Assembly: GCA_964567745.1 (NCBI GenBank)
Contig: CAZMNY010000035.1
Location: 1 to 64,000 of the forward strand
Origin: CAZMNY01 sp964567745
GTDB lineage: Bacteria; Planctomycetota; Planctomycetia; Pirellulales; Pirellulaceae
Direction of reading: 5' to 3'
Length of the DNA: 64,000 nt
The position numbers and the translations under genes were made by a program. Under the pieces are notes generated by a model. The model was given only the letters and a program-made list of their open reading frames with translations. It was not told the origin of the DNA and made no database searches. Below are positions 37,801 to 46,054 of the stretch, one piece after another (the first letter of the stretch is position 1; every line of letters starts with the position of its first letter).

Positions 37801-38021
37801 AAGTCGCCAACCTCACCGTCCCAAACCAGGAACTGGTTGTATTTTAAATGATCGGGGCCATTCGTCTTGCCGGTGATGCAGCCATCTTCAACCGACCACA
37901 ATTCCGCATTGCCGTTCCAACCTGACAGATCTTTGCCGTTGAAAATGCTCTCAAATCCATCCTCAGCCAACAGCGGTTGAGCGGACAAGAAAAATGCAAC
38001 AAAAAATAGGCGCAGCGTCAC
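34854..38021 (-). CDS. DUF1080-PVC-type heme-binding dehydrogenase fusion
   Basis: 1055 residues. A signal peptide (residues 1-19) is followed by a DUF1080 (3-keto-glycoside hydrolase-like, concanavalin fold) domain, about 22-215 (GFESIFNGKDLSGWNGN, GVQYRSRLNTKAGKWSVAGY). A PVC-type membrane-bound dehydrogenase beta-propeller covers about 230-600 (MAEGFQAELLYSVPKVTQGS, GTGEHGPHAILPHPDGKSLV). HEAT-like helices cover 610-900. A cytochrome c domain with CFACH at about 923-927 (RRLFAAGNCFACHRFDGQGG) ends in a methionine-bearing helix. It is secreted and should pass electrons from an oxidised sugar to its heme. The DUF1080 and dehydrogenase parts in one chain suggest oxidation and cleavage of the same glycoside; this is inference. 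Confidence 0.88.
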   Translation of the reverse strand: MTLRLFFVAFFLSAQPLLAEDGFESIFNGKDLSGWNGNAELWSVEDGCITGKTNGPDHLKYNQFLVWDGEVGDFELRCEFRLEGKNNSGVQYRSRLNTKAGKWSVAGYQADIHSNPPYLGMLYDERGRGIVARRGQRVDVNRNGGKKVGKLKGKVTAVDVTKWHQLSIIARGNRLIHRVDGKTTVEVLDNQISERELEGLLALQVHRGPAMKVQFRNLRLKKYPAAKKPTATDAASLKMAEGFQAELLYSVPKVTQGSWVSMCVDPKGRLIVSDQYGSLYRVEPGATPSETKVAKIDVELGEAHGLLWAFGSLYVNVNKGAKYEGGLYRVLDTDGDDNLDTVKMLRPLHGTGEHGPHAILPHPDGKSLVVVCGNRTALTEIKTSRVPQTWDEDLLLPRVQGRFMRGVRAPGGYICRIDPEGQNWELMSTGFRNQYDGAFNSEGELFAYDADMEWDLNTPWYRPTRICHVTSGSEFGWRSGAGKWPVEFPDSVPPVVNIGPGSPTGVTFGYGAAFPAKYQQAMFISDWSYGKMYAVHLEPNGATYAAKFDEFVTGTPLPLTDVVINRKDGAMYFLIGGRKVQSGLYRVTYSGNESTKPVTAAQAKGSELRRLRRKLESFHLGDHADAVDIVWEHLGHSDRAIRFAARIALEHRPRDEWRDRAMAETDTQTKLSSLLALVRTYSRTEKGKDPNIDTPLPDWSNPAEVSDEAAEDRDRILNAFQSLEWPSLTRSQKLELLRIASLVFVRIAPPSEEQRQAIARLADEHFPSEDNKINGHLAELLAYVQAPYVTERIVKLLNESPTQEEQIDLAKTLRHVTVGWTLELRQQYFRWFVRALGYRGGASFATFVQRIREEAITRLSAEDRIRLAEILNAKPSGEVTSVAIEPREFVKKWKLSQLTPLVAGKLNGRDFAKGRRLFAAGNCFACHRFDGQGGSVGPDLTILSGRFSSRDILESVVEPNKVISDQYAAVQIATADGKVVVGRIVNLAGDSYRVQTNMLDPGALTNVDRTQIEEMRPSPSSMMPEGLLDTMTEEEVLDLMAYLLSRGDPNHAMFK

Positions 38022-38166
38022 AGGTCATCTCCAGTTTGCACAATTCAGTTGGATAGTCCGGGCGATTATATCAAAGAGCAGAGTTCCGTGGTTTCGCGAG
38101 AATGGCAAGGTCGGTACACAAGCCCAATCGCGCGTGCCGGAACAAGGAAGAACTAAAATGAGAGGG

Positions 38167-38655
38167 TCACGCGCGATTCGAGATTCGTCGAGCCGTCTCA
38201 GTGAGAACCAATTGAGCCGCTTCCGTCATGCGGGTTTGTCGGTCCTCGGCCTCCAACCGAAACCGCATGGCTTGTCGTGCACCACCCGCCTCGCCTCGAA
38301 ACACGACGGCGATGAACACGACACCATCCAACTCGGCTGGCGTGTTGGGCCCCAAATGACCGGTGATTGCCGCGGCCAGATCAGCTTCGGGCGTCTTCTC
38401 TAACACAGACGACGCCATTTCCAGCGTGGTCTCTGCGCTCTCCGCAGTTTTCTCAACCAACGTCTCTGCAGCCACGCCCAACCAGCTGATCTTCGTCGCC
38501 TCGCGGTAGGTCACGGCCGAGCCGCAAAGCCAACTCGATATTCCGGGAACCGAGCCGAGTTTCGCCGAGACAAGCCCCGACGTGCAGCTCTCAGCAAGAA
38601 CGATTCTCAGACTCTCGCGCTGTAGCAGGTTGGCAAGCTCGCGTGCCCCTTCCAT
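38167..38655 (-). CDS. pncC: CinA-type nicotinamide-nucleotide amidase
   Basis: 162 residues, the length of a stand-alone CinA C-terminal domain. Motifs are LRIVLAESCTSGLVSAKL (the catalytic Ser/Cys-bearing ESCTGG-like loop), SWLCGSAVTYREATKISWLG, and AITGHLGPNTPAELDGVVFI (usual GIAGPGG). PncC turns NMN into nicotinate mononucleotide plus ammonia, recycling pyridine nucleotides in the cytoplasm. It is the last gene of the nucleoside operon, 63 bases after cdd. Confidence 0.85.
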   Translation of the reverse strand: MEGARELANLLQRESLRIVLAESCTSGLVSAKLGSVPGISSWLCGSAVTYREATKISWLGVAAETLVEKTAESAETTLEMASSVLEKTPEADLAAAITGHLGPNTPAELDGVVFIAVVFRGEAGGARQAMRFRLEAEDRQTRMTEAAQLVLTETARRISNRA

Positions 38656-38718
38656 TCTTCATGCCCCTTAAGGTCATCGTCCGCGAACGTACTCGCAATC
38701 AACTCATTGCCCATACCG

Positions 38719-39186
38719 TTACTTCGACTGCGTCACATTATGCGGCCCAAACGCGTCGGGCAGCAATTCCCCCAGCGTGGCGGTCCGGCTTATCTCGCCA
38801 CTGTCATCACCGATGATGACAAGCAGGTCGGGAGAGAATTCGTTGAGCACTTGTCGGCAGGCGCCGCAGGGGGCGCCTGCGTCTCGAGTGCTTATGGCAA
38901 TCGCGGCGAATTGAGTGTGACCGGCAGCAACCGCGGCAAACACCGCGGTGCGCTCAGCACAATTCGTTAACCCGAAAGACGCGTTCTCGACGTTGCAGCC
39001 TGCAACGATTTCACCGCTCTCCGTCAGCAATGCTGCGCCGACCTCGTAGCCCGAGTACGGTGCGTAGGCCGCGGCCCTCGCCGCCACTGCCTGCTGCATC
39101 AGTTGTTCGCGATCCGTGTCGGTCACAAGTTTGTCCTCTTCAAAATCCGCTGCGTGACACTCGGCCATTGCTCGGCCGACGTTCAT
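38719..39186 (-). CDS. cdd: Cytidine deaminase
   Basis: 155 residues. The zinc site is CAE at Cys76-Glu78 (TNCAERTAVFAAVAAGH) plus PCGACRQ (Cys107 and Cys110). YAPYSGYEVGAALLTESG and GCNVENASFG are the usual substrate-side blocks. It deaminates cytidine and deoxycytidine to the uridine forms, feeding the pyrimidine phosphorylase encoded before it. ATG 39186 overlaps the deoA stop by four bases (ATGA), so translation is likely coupled. The first 20 or so residues are not conserved in the family, so a later start (MQQAVAARAAAYAPYSG) is possible. Confidence 0.93.
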   Translation of the reverse strand: MNVGRAMAECHAADFEEDKLVTDTDREQLMQQAVAARAAAYAPYSGYEVGAALLTESGEIVAGCNVENASFGLTNCAERTAVFAAVAAGHTQFAAIAISTRDAGAPCGACRQVLNEFSPDLLVIIGDDSGEISRTATLGELLPDAFGPHNVTQSK

Positions 39187-40508
39187 TCAGTTCCCAGTTC
39201 GCGCTGAATCGCCCTCGGCGCCACCACTCTTTCCGTACTCAGCGTGTACGCCTTTCGAACCTCTTCCGCTGCCGTTTCCCATTCACTATCCGTGCGAGCG
39301 TGGACGACGGCTAGAGGTCTTTCGGGTGAGACCTCGTCGCCAATGGACGCGACACGATCCAGCCCGACTGAATGATTCAGCTTCCCTCCCGCCTTTGTGC
39401 GGCCGCCGCCAAGTCCGACAACCGCCATGCCGAGCATCCGTACATCAATCTCATTTACGAAGCCCCGATGGTCCGGATAAACATCTTGAGTGAGCGGGGC
39501 GGCAGGCAGATATTTGCCTGGGCATTCGACCGTGTCCGCCGGTCCGCCCAACGCACTGACCATACGGCCAAAACGCTCGGCAGCTCTTCCGCTTCTCAGC
39601 GTCTCCGCCAAGCAATCTTCACCCTCTTGTTTCGTTCCCACCAATCCCGAAGTCAAAAGCAAGTTGCTGCCGAGGGCCAACGTCACGCGAGTAAGGCGTT
39701 CGCACGCAGGTTCACCGCGCAAGAACCGAATCGCCTCATGGACCTCCAACGCGTTGCCGGCGGAGTGCGCAAGGCACTGACTCATGTCCGTGATCACGGC
39801 CGTCGCCCGAGTGCCCGCTCGGCTGGCAACCAGAACGATACTCTCTGCCAATTTTGCAGAGCGCTCCGGGCTACTCATGAACGCCCCATTTCCGACCTTG
39901 ACGTCCATCACAAGCGCGTCGAGACCGGCTGCCAATTTCTTCGAGAGAATAGACGCGGTAATTAAATCGACGGATTCAACGGTGGCAGTCACATCTCGAA
40001 TCGAATAGATACGCCGGTCGGCCGGGGCAATCTCGGCCGTCTGCCCAACGATCGCAACTCCGACGTCTTTCACGACGTCGGCCATTCGTTCGAGCGACGG
40101 CGCGGTGTTGTATCCGGGGATCGATTCAAGTTTATCGACCGTGCCGCCCGTATGACCGAGTCCTCTGCCGGAAACCATCGGAACAAAACCACCACACGCC
40201 GCAAGCATTGGGCCGAGCATCAGGGAGACGACGTCGCCTACTCCACCGGTGGAGTGTTTGTCGATGACCGGGCCAGCTAAACCAAGCTGACTCCACTCCA
40301 ACGTTCGACCGGAATCTCGCATGGCCAACGTCAGTACCACTCGCTCCTCAACAGTCATGCCTTGAAAATAGACGGCCATGGCGAATGCAGCGACTTGGCA
40401 ATCCTCGATGGATCCATCAGAAACGCCTCGAACAAACCACTCGATTTCAGCGGCATCGAGGGCTCGTCCGTCTCGCTTTTTTTCGATCACTTGCTGAGGC
40501 AACAACAT
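39183..40508 (-). CDS. deoA: Thymidine/pyrimidine-nucleoside phosphorylase
   Basis: 441 residues from ATG 40508, chosen because the family N-terminus (LLPQQVIEKKRDGRALDAAE) begins there; the frame is open upstream without homology. Motifs are DKHSTGGVGDVVSLMLGPML (the phosphorylase signature), MVSGRGLGHTGGTVDKLESI, SILSKKLAAGLDALVMDVKV, and GNGAFM. It phosphorolyses thymidine or uridine to the base and (deoxy)ribose-1-phosphate. It lies 25 bases after deoC and overlaps cdd, so its deoxyribose product, once mutated to the 5-phosphate, can go to DeoC. No phosphopentomutase gene is in the window. Confidence 0.93.
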   Translation of the reverse strand: MLLPQQVIEKKRDGRALDAAEIEWFVRGVSDGSIEDCQVAAFAMAVYFQGMTVEERVVLTLAMRDSGRTLEWSQLGLAGPVIDKHSTGGVGDVVSLMLGPMLAACGGFVPMVSGRGLGHTGGTVDKLESIPGYNTAPSLERMADVVKDVGVAIVGQTAEIAPADRRIYSIRDVTATVESVDLITASILSKKLAAGLDALVMDVKVGNGAFMSSPERSAKLAESIVLVASRAGTRATAVITDMSQCLAHSAGNALEVHEAIRFLRGEPACERLTRVTLALGSNLLLTSGLVGTKQEGEDCLAETLRSGRAAERFGRMVSALGGPADTVECPGKYLPAAPLTQDVYPDHRGFVNEIDVRMLGMAVVGLGGGRTKAGGKLNHSVGLDRVASIGDEVSPERPLAVVHARTDSEWETAAEEVRKAYTLSTERVVAPRAIQRELGTE

Positions 40509-40533
40509 CCGAGCCGACTCCTTGGACCTCGCG

Positions 40534-41301
40534 TCAATTACTGTTGTCGGCGTTTGCGCCGGTCTGCTCACCGAGTGTTTCAAGTAATGAATCGAGCAGG
40601 CTCGAGGCGCCGAAGCGAAATCGTTGTGGTGTGAGGAACTCGTCACCCATCCGCGCCGTCGCCATTTCAAGATAGACTCGCGCATCGGCCACAGAACGAA
40701 CTCCCCCGGCGATCTTGAGTCCGCATTGCGCGCCGCTCTCGTAGATCACGTCGAGCATGACTGCGGCGGCTTCGGGAGTCGCGTTGACGGAGACCTTACC
40801 GGTTGACGTCTTGATGAAATCCGCGCCGGCTTCAATCGCCAATCGACTGGCGGCGCGAATCAAATCCGCGTCTTGCAATACACCCGTCTCCAGAATCACT
40901 TTCAACGGAACATCACGGCAAGCTTCGCGTACGGCGGCAAGTTGGCTCTTGCAACTTTCCGAATCGCCGTTGGCCAGCGACGTGTAGGGGATCACGGTAT
41001 CGACTTCATCGGCGCCATAGGCGACACATGCGCGAGTTTCCGCTTGCGCCAATTCGACGTTCGCACGACCGTGAGGAAAAACGCAAACGGTGGCGACTTG
41101 GACCGAATCGAGCCCCGCTGCCGAAAGCGTCTGTTTGGCGATCGGAACGAAACGGGGGTAGACGCACAACGCCGCGACTCGACCTCCCGGCGATTGAGCG
41201 CGGCCGGCCAGCGCAACGATCTTGCCATCGGTGTCGTCGTCCCCAAGCGAAGTTAGATCCATCAATTGAATGCCAAGCCTGGCGGCCTCTCGATCTTCCA
41301 C
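40534..41301 (-). CDS. deoC: Deoxyribose-phosphate aldolase
   Basis: 255 residues. The class I aldolase residues are in place: Asp101 (ADEVDTVI), the Schiff-base Lys164 (FIKTSTGK) and Lys196 (CGLKIAGGVRS). LCVYPRFVPIAK and VATVCVFPHG are family blocks. It splits 2-deoxyribose-5-phosphate into acetaldehyde and glyceraldehyde-3-phosphate, the last step of deoxynucleoside breakdown, in the cytoplasm. It sits between the XapX-like gene and deoA in the same operon. Confidence 0.94.
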   Translation of the reverse strand: MEDREAARLGIQLMDLTSLGDDDTDGKIVALAGRAQSPGGRVAALCVYPRFVPIAKQTLSAAGLDSVQVATVCVFPHGRANVELAQAETRACVAYGADEVDTVIPYTSLANGDSESCKSQLAAVREACRDVPLKVILETGVLQDADLIRAASRLAIEAGADFIKTSTGKVSVNATPEAAAVMLDVIYESGAQCGLKIAGGVRSVADARVYLEMATARMGDEFLTPQRFRFGASSLLDSLLETLGEQTGANADNSN

Positions 41302-41350
41302 GGAATCTTATCCCTCACGTTTCGTGATGCGGTTGATGTTTTTCGTAAAG

Positions 41351-41560
41351 CTACGACGTGAAGAACTGGGTGATCGCCCACTGATAGATCACGTGGCCAA
41401 GGTAGATGCCGACGATGCCCGCCACGCCCGCCAAGGCCGGCGGCGCCGGAAGGGGCAACTTGATCACGGAGAATAGAACTCCCACCAAGACACCCGCCAA
41501 TAGCGCAAGTAAGACCGTTTGCATTTTGTTAGTCCGAGTTCCTTTGGGTTGCTTTTTCAT
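41351..41560 (-). CDS. XapX-domain small membrane protein
   Basis: 69 residues from ATG 41560 (GGGAAG about 7 bases before it); ATG 41524 is a shorter option. Two membrane segments: QTVLLALLAGVLVGVLFSVI then PPALAGVAGIVGIYLGHVIY. The motif LPLPAPPALAG matches the XapX domain (DUF1427). That small membrane family was first noted beside xanthosine/nucleoside genes, and here it lies between a nucleoside transporter and deoC. Its role is unknown; assistance to transport is inferred from position. Confidence 0.82.
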   Translation of the reverse strand: MKKQPKGTRTNKMQTVLLALLAGVLVGVLFSVIKLPLPAPPALAGVAGIVGIYLGHVIYQWAITQFFTS

Positions 41561-41657
41561 CTTGTGAGTCTTCCCAGCGCGACGATTTGACGGAGTCTTA
41601 ATTGAGTGAGTCGTAAATGGCAGTTGACGTTGACTGATTCGATTCGTTGCCGAGGTA

Positions 41658-42974
41658 CTACGAACTGGACAACGAGAAAAAGAAGCCGGCGATTGCGGCA
41701 CTCATCAAGTTTGCTAATGTCCCCGCCACCACGGCTCTCAATCCCATTTGAGCGATCTCGGTGCGGCGACTGGGCGCCATCCCGCCGAGTCCGCCGAGCA
41801 AAATCGCGATCGAGGAAAAATTCGCGAAGCCGCAAAGCGCGAACGTGATGATTGCCTGCGTCTTCGGCGTCAATGTGTCCTTCACTCGCACAAACTGATC
41901 GTAGGCGAAAAACTCATTGAGGATCAACTTTTGGCCGATGAAACTGCCGCCTTGAATCGACTCCTCCCAAGGCACGCCAACGAGCCACGCCAATGGAGCG
42001 AAAACATAGCCGAGCAAGTGCTGAATCGTAACGCCGTCGTATCCGATACTCGACGCAAACACTCCGACCATACCGTTGAGCAGTGCGATCAAACTAATAA
42101 AAGCAAGCAGCATGGCGCCGACATTGAGCGCCAATTTCAATCCGCTGGCCGCGCCGAGTGCTGCCGCGTCAAACACGTTGACCGGCTGAGGTTCGTCGTC
42201 ATGAGGAACCGCTGCGGCCGTTTCGTCAGAAGGAGCCTGGGCATCGCCGTCACCCTGTTCTCTTATCACGTCATCAGAGTCACTCGGCGGTGTGTCCGTC
42301 TCCGGCTCCAGCATCTTGGCGAATAACAAACCTCCAGGCGCGGCCATGAAACATGCGGCTAACAAGTGTTTTAGTTCGACTCCCAATTCCGCGTAGCCCG
42401 CCAGCACAGATCCGGCAACCGACGCCAATCCGCCGCACATGATGGCGAACAACTCCGAACGCGTCATCGTGGCAATGTACGGCTTGACCACCAGCGGTGC
42501 TTCCGTCTGCCCGACGAAAATGTTGGCGGTCGCCGAAAGCGACTCAGCGCGACTCGTCCCCAACACGAACTGAAGTGCTCCGCCAAGCACCGTGATGACG
42601 AACTGCATCAGCCGCAAGTAGTAGAGCACGGCGATCAAAGACGAAAAGAAGATGATCACAGGCAAGACGCGAAACGCGAACACAAAGCCGGTGCCTGTGG
42701 GAAAGACCTCAAACATATGATCCGATACGAGACCGCCAAAGAGGAAAGCAATCCCCTCGCTCGAGCAATTGATAACGGCTTGCACTCCGTTCGACACCGA
42801 TTCGAGCACGGATTGCCCGATCGTCGTGTCGAGCACAAAGGCTCCAATCGCGACTTGGATCGCGAACGCGCCGCCAACAGTGCGGAGGCGGATTGCACGA
42901 CGATTGCTCGAGAGTGCGAACGCTACGGCGAGCAGCACGAACATGCCGAGTAGACTTACCAAGAGACGCACCAT
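41658..42974 (-). CDS. nupC: CNT-family nucleoside transporter (NupC-like)
   Basis: 438 residues with about ten hydrophobic segments. Family blocks are VLPVIIFFSSLIAVLYYL, VGQTEAPLVVKPYIATMTRS (the substrate-facing GQTEAP motif), FAIMCGGLASVAGSVLAGYA (sodium/proton site side) and FALCGFANFSSIAILLGGLG. An acidic loop (EPETDTPPSDSDDVIRE, continuing to about residue 260) interrupts the core and is longer than in E. coli NupC. It imports nucleosides by ion symport across the inner membrane and is the first gene of the salvage operon. The divergent fusion gene starts 268 bases away. Confidence 0.9.
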   Translation of the reverse strand: MVRLLVSLLGMFVLLAVAFALSSNRRAIRLRTVGGAFAIQVAIGAFVLDTTIGQSVLESVSNGVQAVINCSSEGIAFLFGGLVSDHMFEVFPTGTGFVFAFRVLPVIIFFSSLIAVLYYLRLMQFVITVLGGALQFVLGTSRAESLSATANIFVGQTEAPLVVKPYIATMTRSELFAIMCGGLASVAGSVLAGYAELGVELKHLLAACFMAAPGGLLFAKMLEPETDTPPSDSDDVIREQGDGDAQAPSDETAAAVPHDDEPQPVNVFDAAALGAASGLKLALNVGAMLLAFISLIALLNGMVGVFASSIGYDGVTIQHLLGYVFAPLAWLVGVPWEESIQGGSFIGQKLILNEFFAYDQFVRVKDTLTPKTQAIITFALCGFANFSSIAILLGGLGGMAPSRRTEIAQMGLRAVVAGTLANLMSAAIAGFFFSLSSS

Positions 42975-43242
42975 TCAAAGGGGAAAGAAGCGGGCCCATA
43001 GCGCGGTCGCTCTGTGATGGGACCGCCATCATACGCACAATTACCGTATGGGGGGTAGCCACGAGTGCCGGCAAGGCCCCTACAAGGGAAAACGGCGTCA
43101 AGGGCGGGTGATGCCGGCAATACAGAGGGCTTGCGTAATCGGCACGGTTCGCCCGATCCGATTCTTCGTGGATGCGACAGAGCCGATTGCCGATAGGGGT
43201 TAGTGAGCTGCGTCGTGGGGCGTTTAGAACGGGAGAATCGAA
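42975..43242. promoter_or_regulatory. Shared upstream region of nupC operon and beta-CASP/LOG gene
   Basis: The 268 bases between two divergent starts must hold both promoters. No clear dyad or box was found by eye. The ribosome site GGGAG lies about 11 bases before the GTG 43243 start. Confidence 0.4.
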
Positions 43243-45480
43243 GTGCGTCTACATTTTCTAGGTGCAGCGGGTGAGGTCACCGGTTCTGGCTACTTGCTGG
43301 AAACGCGAAAAGCCAAGGTGTTGATCGACTTTGGAATGTTCCAGGGCCGCAAAGCCACCCAAGCTCAGAATTCGAAGCTCGGCAAACTCAAACCAGCCAA
43401 ACTGGACTCCGTCCTGTTAACCCACGCCCATCTCGATCACTGTGGGCGGCTGCCGATGCTGTTCAAGAATGGCTTTCAGGGACGCGTCTACGGCACCCAT
43501 GCCACTCGAGATGTCGCACGACTCATCCTCAGCGACTCGGCTCACATCCAAAAATTCGACGCACAGCGCCGCAACAAATATCGTCAGCGAGCGGGCAAAT
43601 CAGATGTGACGCCGCTTTACGCTCCGACCGATGTCAGCCCGATCATGAAACGCTTCAAGAATGTGGAGCTTGGAGACGTTCGCGATGTAGCGCCCGGTGT
43701 AACGGCTCGGTTTTACGAAGCCGGTCATATCTTGGGTTCAACTAGCATCCAGGTGACGGTCAAGGAGGGGACGTCGGAGCGGGTGATCGTCTTTTCCGGC
43801 GACATCGGCCGCAACAACATGCCGCTACTGCGTAATCCGGACCCGCCTCAAGAAGCCGACTTCGTGCTGCTTGAGTCGACCTATGGCGATCGTGAACATC
43901 GATCGATCAAAGCAACCGAACGCGAACTCAAACAAACGCTCCGAGAAGCGCGTCGCAACGGTGCCAGAATCTTGATCCCGGCGTTTTCCGTCGGACGAAC
44001 TCAACTGCTCCTCTATTATCTCGCTCAGCTGAACGCGGAAGATGGGAGCATGAACATTCCCGTCTTCCTCGATAGCCCGATGGGCATTAAGGCGACCGAG
44101 CTCTATCAGAAACATGTCGACACGCTCGACTGCGAAACTCGCACACTGGCAGCCCGCGGCCACTTCCAACAGTTCCTCTCAAAACTGACGACAACGGCCA
44201 CTGTCGAAGCATCGAAATCGATCGCCTCGGCGCCAGATCCGTGCATCATCATCGCTGGGTCCGGAATGTGCGATGGCGGCCGAATCATGCATCACCTCAA
44301 ACACAATCTCTACAAAGATTCGACCGTGATGATCGCCATGGGCTTTATGGCTCACGGAACACTTGGCCGCAGACTGGTGGACGGCGCCGAACGAGTGAGA
44401 ATTCACGGTCAAGAGATTGTGGTCAACTCGCGCGTGCTAACCATGGGAGGCTTCTCCGGGCACGCGGGACAATCGGAACTGCTCACCTGGGCCGACGGTA
44501 TGGCAAACCAGAAGGCCAAGTTCATTCTGACTCACGGCGAAGATTCTCAGCGACAGGGTTTTCGACAGAAACTACGCTCCCGGTTCGAGGTGAACGCCCA
44601 TTGCCCGTACAAGGAAGACCAGATCGATTTGCTCAGTCGGTTTCGGGCGAGCGGCCCGAAGCCGGTCTCTATTCCGCGAGACGTGGCGCACGAAATTGGC
44701 GAGGACGCGCCGAGCAAAGAAAGCGAAGTGACCGGCAGCAACGACCGTAAGTTTCAGCAATTCTGGAAGCATGGCGGCGGCCCCGACTTTTCTCGTCTTC
44801 AGCGCGTGCCACTCGACTTGGACGAGCACGAACGGCAGTTGCTGAGCGGGGACATCACATCCAAAACCGCGGTGCCGCTGATCAACGAGGTCTCTCGCGA
44901 ATTGAAGTCGGGCATGAAAATGCTCGCCAGCGTGCGACCATGCGTGACCGTGTTCGGTTCAGCTCGCTTCAAACCCTCACACCGCTACTATCAGCTCGCC
45001 CGCGACGTTGGCCGAGAGCTCGCCAATGCAGGCTACACCGTTTTGACGGGTGGAGGCCCCGGCGTGATGGAGGCGGCGAATCGAGGCGCTCGAGATGTCG
45101 GCGGCCGCAGCCTGGGCTGCAACATCGAACTGCCTCACGAGCAAATGCCCAACCCGTACGTCGACGAAGTCATTCACTTCAACTACTTCTTCACGCGCAA
45201 AGTCATGCTCGTTCGCTATTCCCAAGCATTCGTTGTGATGCCGGGCGGATTCGGAACGATGGATGAGTTGTTCGAAGCGGCGACCTTGATCCAGTGCAAG
45301 AAGCTGGGACCGTTTCCCTTAGTGCTAGTCGGACGAGACTTCTGGCAAGGACTCGTCAACTTCACTCGCTACATGCTCAACCAAGGCGTCATCTCCTCAG
45401 GCGACTTGCATTTCACTCGGCTAACCGACTCGCCGAAGGAAGTCGTCGAGATGATCGATCGCGGCATCAATGCAACTTGA
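43243..45480 (+). CDS. Fusion of beta-CASP MBL RNase and LOG-type nucleotide phosphoribohydrolase
   Basis: 745 residues from GTG 43243. Residues 1-460 are a beta-CASP metallo-beta-lactamase of the CPSF73/KH-less RNase type: HAHLDH (His61-His66), then AGHILGST, FSGDIGR, LESTYGDREH, PAFSVGRTQLLLYYL, GSGMCDGGRI and GGFSGHAGQSEL. Residues about 505-745 are a LOG/TIGR00730 Rossmann domain: VTVFGSARFKPSHRYYQLA, YTVLTGGGPGVMEAANRGA, and PGGFGTMDE from residue 667 with its catalytic Glu. LOG enzymes split nucleoside monophosphates into base and ribose-5-phosphate. The order suggests a cytoplasmic enzyme that degrades RNA and then the released NMPs; this combined action is inferred. Both sets of active-site motifs look complete. 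Confidence 0.9.
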   Translation: MRLHFLGAAGEVTGSGYLLETRKAKVLIDFGMFQGRKATQAQNSKLGKLKPAKLDSVLLTHAHLDHCGRLPMLFKNGFQGRVYGTHATRDVARLILSDSAHIQKFDAQRRNKYRQRAGKSDVTPLYAPTDVSPIMKRFKNVELGDVRDVAPGVTARFYEAGHILGSTSIQVTVKEGTSERVIVFSGDIGRNNMPLLRNPDPPQEADFVLLESTYGDREHRSIKATERELKQTLREARRNGARILIPAFSVGRTQLLLYYLAQLNAEDGSMNIPVFLDSPMGIKATELYQKHVDTLDCETRTLAARGHFQQFLSKLTTTATVEASKSIASAPDPCIIIAGSGMCDGGRIMHHLKHNLYKDSTVMIAMGFMAHGTLGRRLVDGAERVRIHGQEIVVNSRVLTMGGFSGHAGQSELLTWADGMANQKAKFILTHGEDSQRQGFRQKLRSRFEVNAHCPYKEDQIDLLSRFRASGPKPVSIPRDVAHEIGEDAPSKESEVTGSNDRKFQQFWKHGGGPDFSRLQRVPLDLDEHERQLLSGDITSKTAVPLINEVSRELKSGMKMLASVRPCVTVFGSARFKPSHRYYQLARDVGRELANAGYTVLTGGGPGVMEAANRGARDVGGRSLGCNIELPHEQMPNPYVDEVIHFNYFFTRKVMLVRYSQAFVVMPGGFGTMDELFEAATLIQCKKLGPFPLVLVGRDFWQGLVNFTRYMLNQGVISSGDLHFTRLTDSPKEVVEMIDRGINAT

Positions 45481-45682
45481 TGCGTATCCGCCTCTTCGTC
45501 GAGCTAAGCTTTGTAAACACTTGGTGCCGGGGCTTCGCCCGTCTCGCGCAAAATCGCCAACATTCTATCCGCTCATCGTTTCGGTGCGCCAGTTCCGTGG
45601 TTACAATCAACGCTCAGTTGACGTGGTTCTGTTAGCGTGGCCCACGCCCGCCTGAATGCAAGCGCGAGCCGGAGCACTGCGA

Positions 45683-45922
45683 ATGAACAAGCAGCCAGAA
45701 ACAGGCATGGACCGACTTAAGAAAGTCGCTCTCTGGCAATGGGGTCTGATTACGATCGTCGCTGGCGTGTTTGCCAATATGGTCATGACCATGCAAGCGC
45801 CGGACGGGGATTCGGCCGCAGTTCGCGGACAAGTGGCCGGACGCGTCATTGCCACTCTGCTGTTTGTTCTAATCGGTATCGCACTCATCGTCGTCGACGT
45901 GATTCGTCGTCGGCGCAAATAG
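45683..45922 (+). CDS. Small two-helix membrane protein
   Basis: 79 residues from ATG 45683, with GGAG at 45671-45674. Helix 1 is LWQWGLITIVAGVFANMVMT and helix 2 VIATLLFVLIGIALIVVDVI, ending in the positive-inside RRRRK. No family is recognised. It is monocistronic, between the fusion gene and the repeat zone. Confidence 0.7.
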   Translation: MNKQPETGMDRLKKVALWQWGLITIVAGVFANMVMTMQAPDGDSAAVRGQVAGRVIATLLFVLIGIALIVVDVIRRRRK

Positions 45923-45944
45923 GCGAGCCATGATCCCTGGGGTG

Positions 45945-46026
45945 TTCGGCCAACGGGTGCGTTGATAACGCTGTTCGTGGATTACGCCGTCAACCTTCTT
46001 CATTCCTTGTTCAATATTCGATGTTC
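45945..46026. repeat. Dispersed repeat block, diverged copy
   Basis: Sequence starting TTCGGCCAACGGGTGCGTTG and continuing to TTCAATATTCGATGTT. It recurs with few changes at 46181-46235 and 46336-46416. The second half (TTCAATATTCGATGTTCGAT) is a dispersed palindrome-like motif also common between genes elsewhere. Confidence 0.75.
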
Positions 46027-46054
46027 GATGTTCCCTCGCCTTCTTTCGTCCGTC

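Noticed and set aside
39183..40685. Longer deoA start at 40685
   Set aside because: The extra 59 residues have no family match and overlap the deoC gene; ATG 40508 begins the conserved part.
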